NCBI GenBank assembly: GCA_007118195.1
Contig: SKSA01000364.1
Location: 1-6,006 of the forward strand
Length of the DNA: 6,006 nt
Source: Anaerobacillus sp.
GTDB lineage: Bacteria > Bacillota > Bacilli > Bacillales > Anaerobacillaceae
Direction of reading: 5' to 3'
Shown: positions 6,001 through 6,006 of the stretch, one piece after another
How the letters are laid out: every line of letters begins with the position of its first letter
How positions within the stretch are numbered: position 1 is the first letter of the stretch
The notes under the pieces: model-generated
The model's input: the letters and a program-made list of their open reading frames with translations, nothing else
What the model was told of the DNA's origin: nothing
The model's database searches: none
Made by a program: the position numbers and the translations under genes

Positions 6001-6006
6001 ATTACA

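Overview
The window looks like chromosomal DNA from a low-GC Gram-positive bacterium of the Bacillaceae. It is AT-rich, its ribosome-binding sites are strong AAGGAGG types, and its right end carries ylbF-ylbG, an adjacent pair known from Bacillus. All supported genes lie on the plus strand. I see no transposase, phage gene, tRNA, rRNA or CRISPR array.

Layout. Positions 1-229 are non-coding or leader DNA, with a long imperfect palindrome (4-80), a short hairpin (97-112) and a strong Shine-Dalgarno sequence that fits only a very short reading frame. Positions 230-4993 hold four tightly packed genes that look like one transcription unit. They encode a small predicted exported protein, an XPB/ERCC3-type superfamily 2 DNA helicase, a 561-residue protein that starts inside the helicase gene, and a UvsE-type UV damage endonuclease. 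The 561-residue protein resembles a divergent form of the helicase-partner protein found next to XPB in mycobacteria. An extended -10 promoter then leads into ylbF (ricF). A structured 172-base gap with a possible internal promoter separates ylbF from ylbG, and a hairpin terminator closes the window.

How the genes may work together. UvsE enzymes nick DNA on the 5' side of UV lesions, and bacterial XPB proteins are 3'-to-5' helicases. A helicase tracking 3'-to-5' on the intact strand from such a nick would peel away the lesion-bearing strand. The cluster therefore reads as a candidate UVDE-initiated excision repair module separate from UvrABC, with the 561-residue protein as its likely accessory factor. 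This functional link is inferred from gene order and family knowledge. The UvsE is also unusual at one of the residues that probe the damage. The ylbF and ylbG genes are ordinary Bacillus genes: YlbF/RicF belongs to the Fe-S-containing RicAFT complex that acts on RNase Y-dependent RNA processing and on developmental decisions, and YlbG is an uncharacterised DUF2129 protein.
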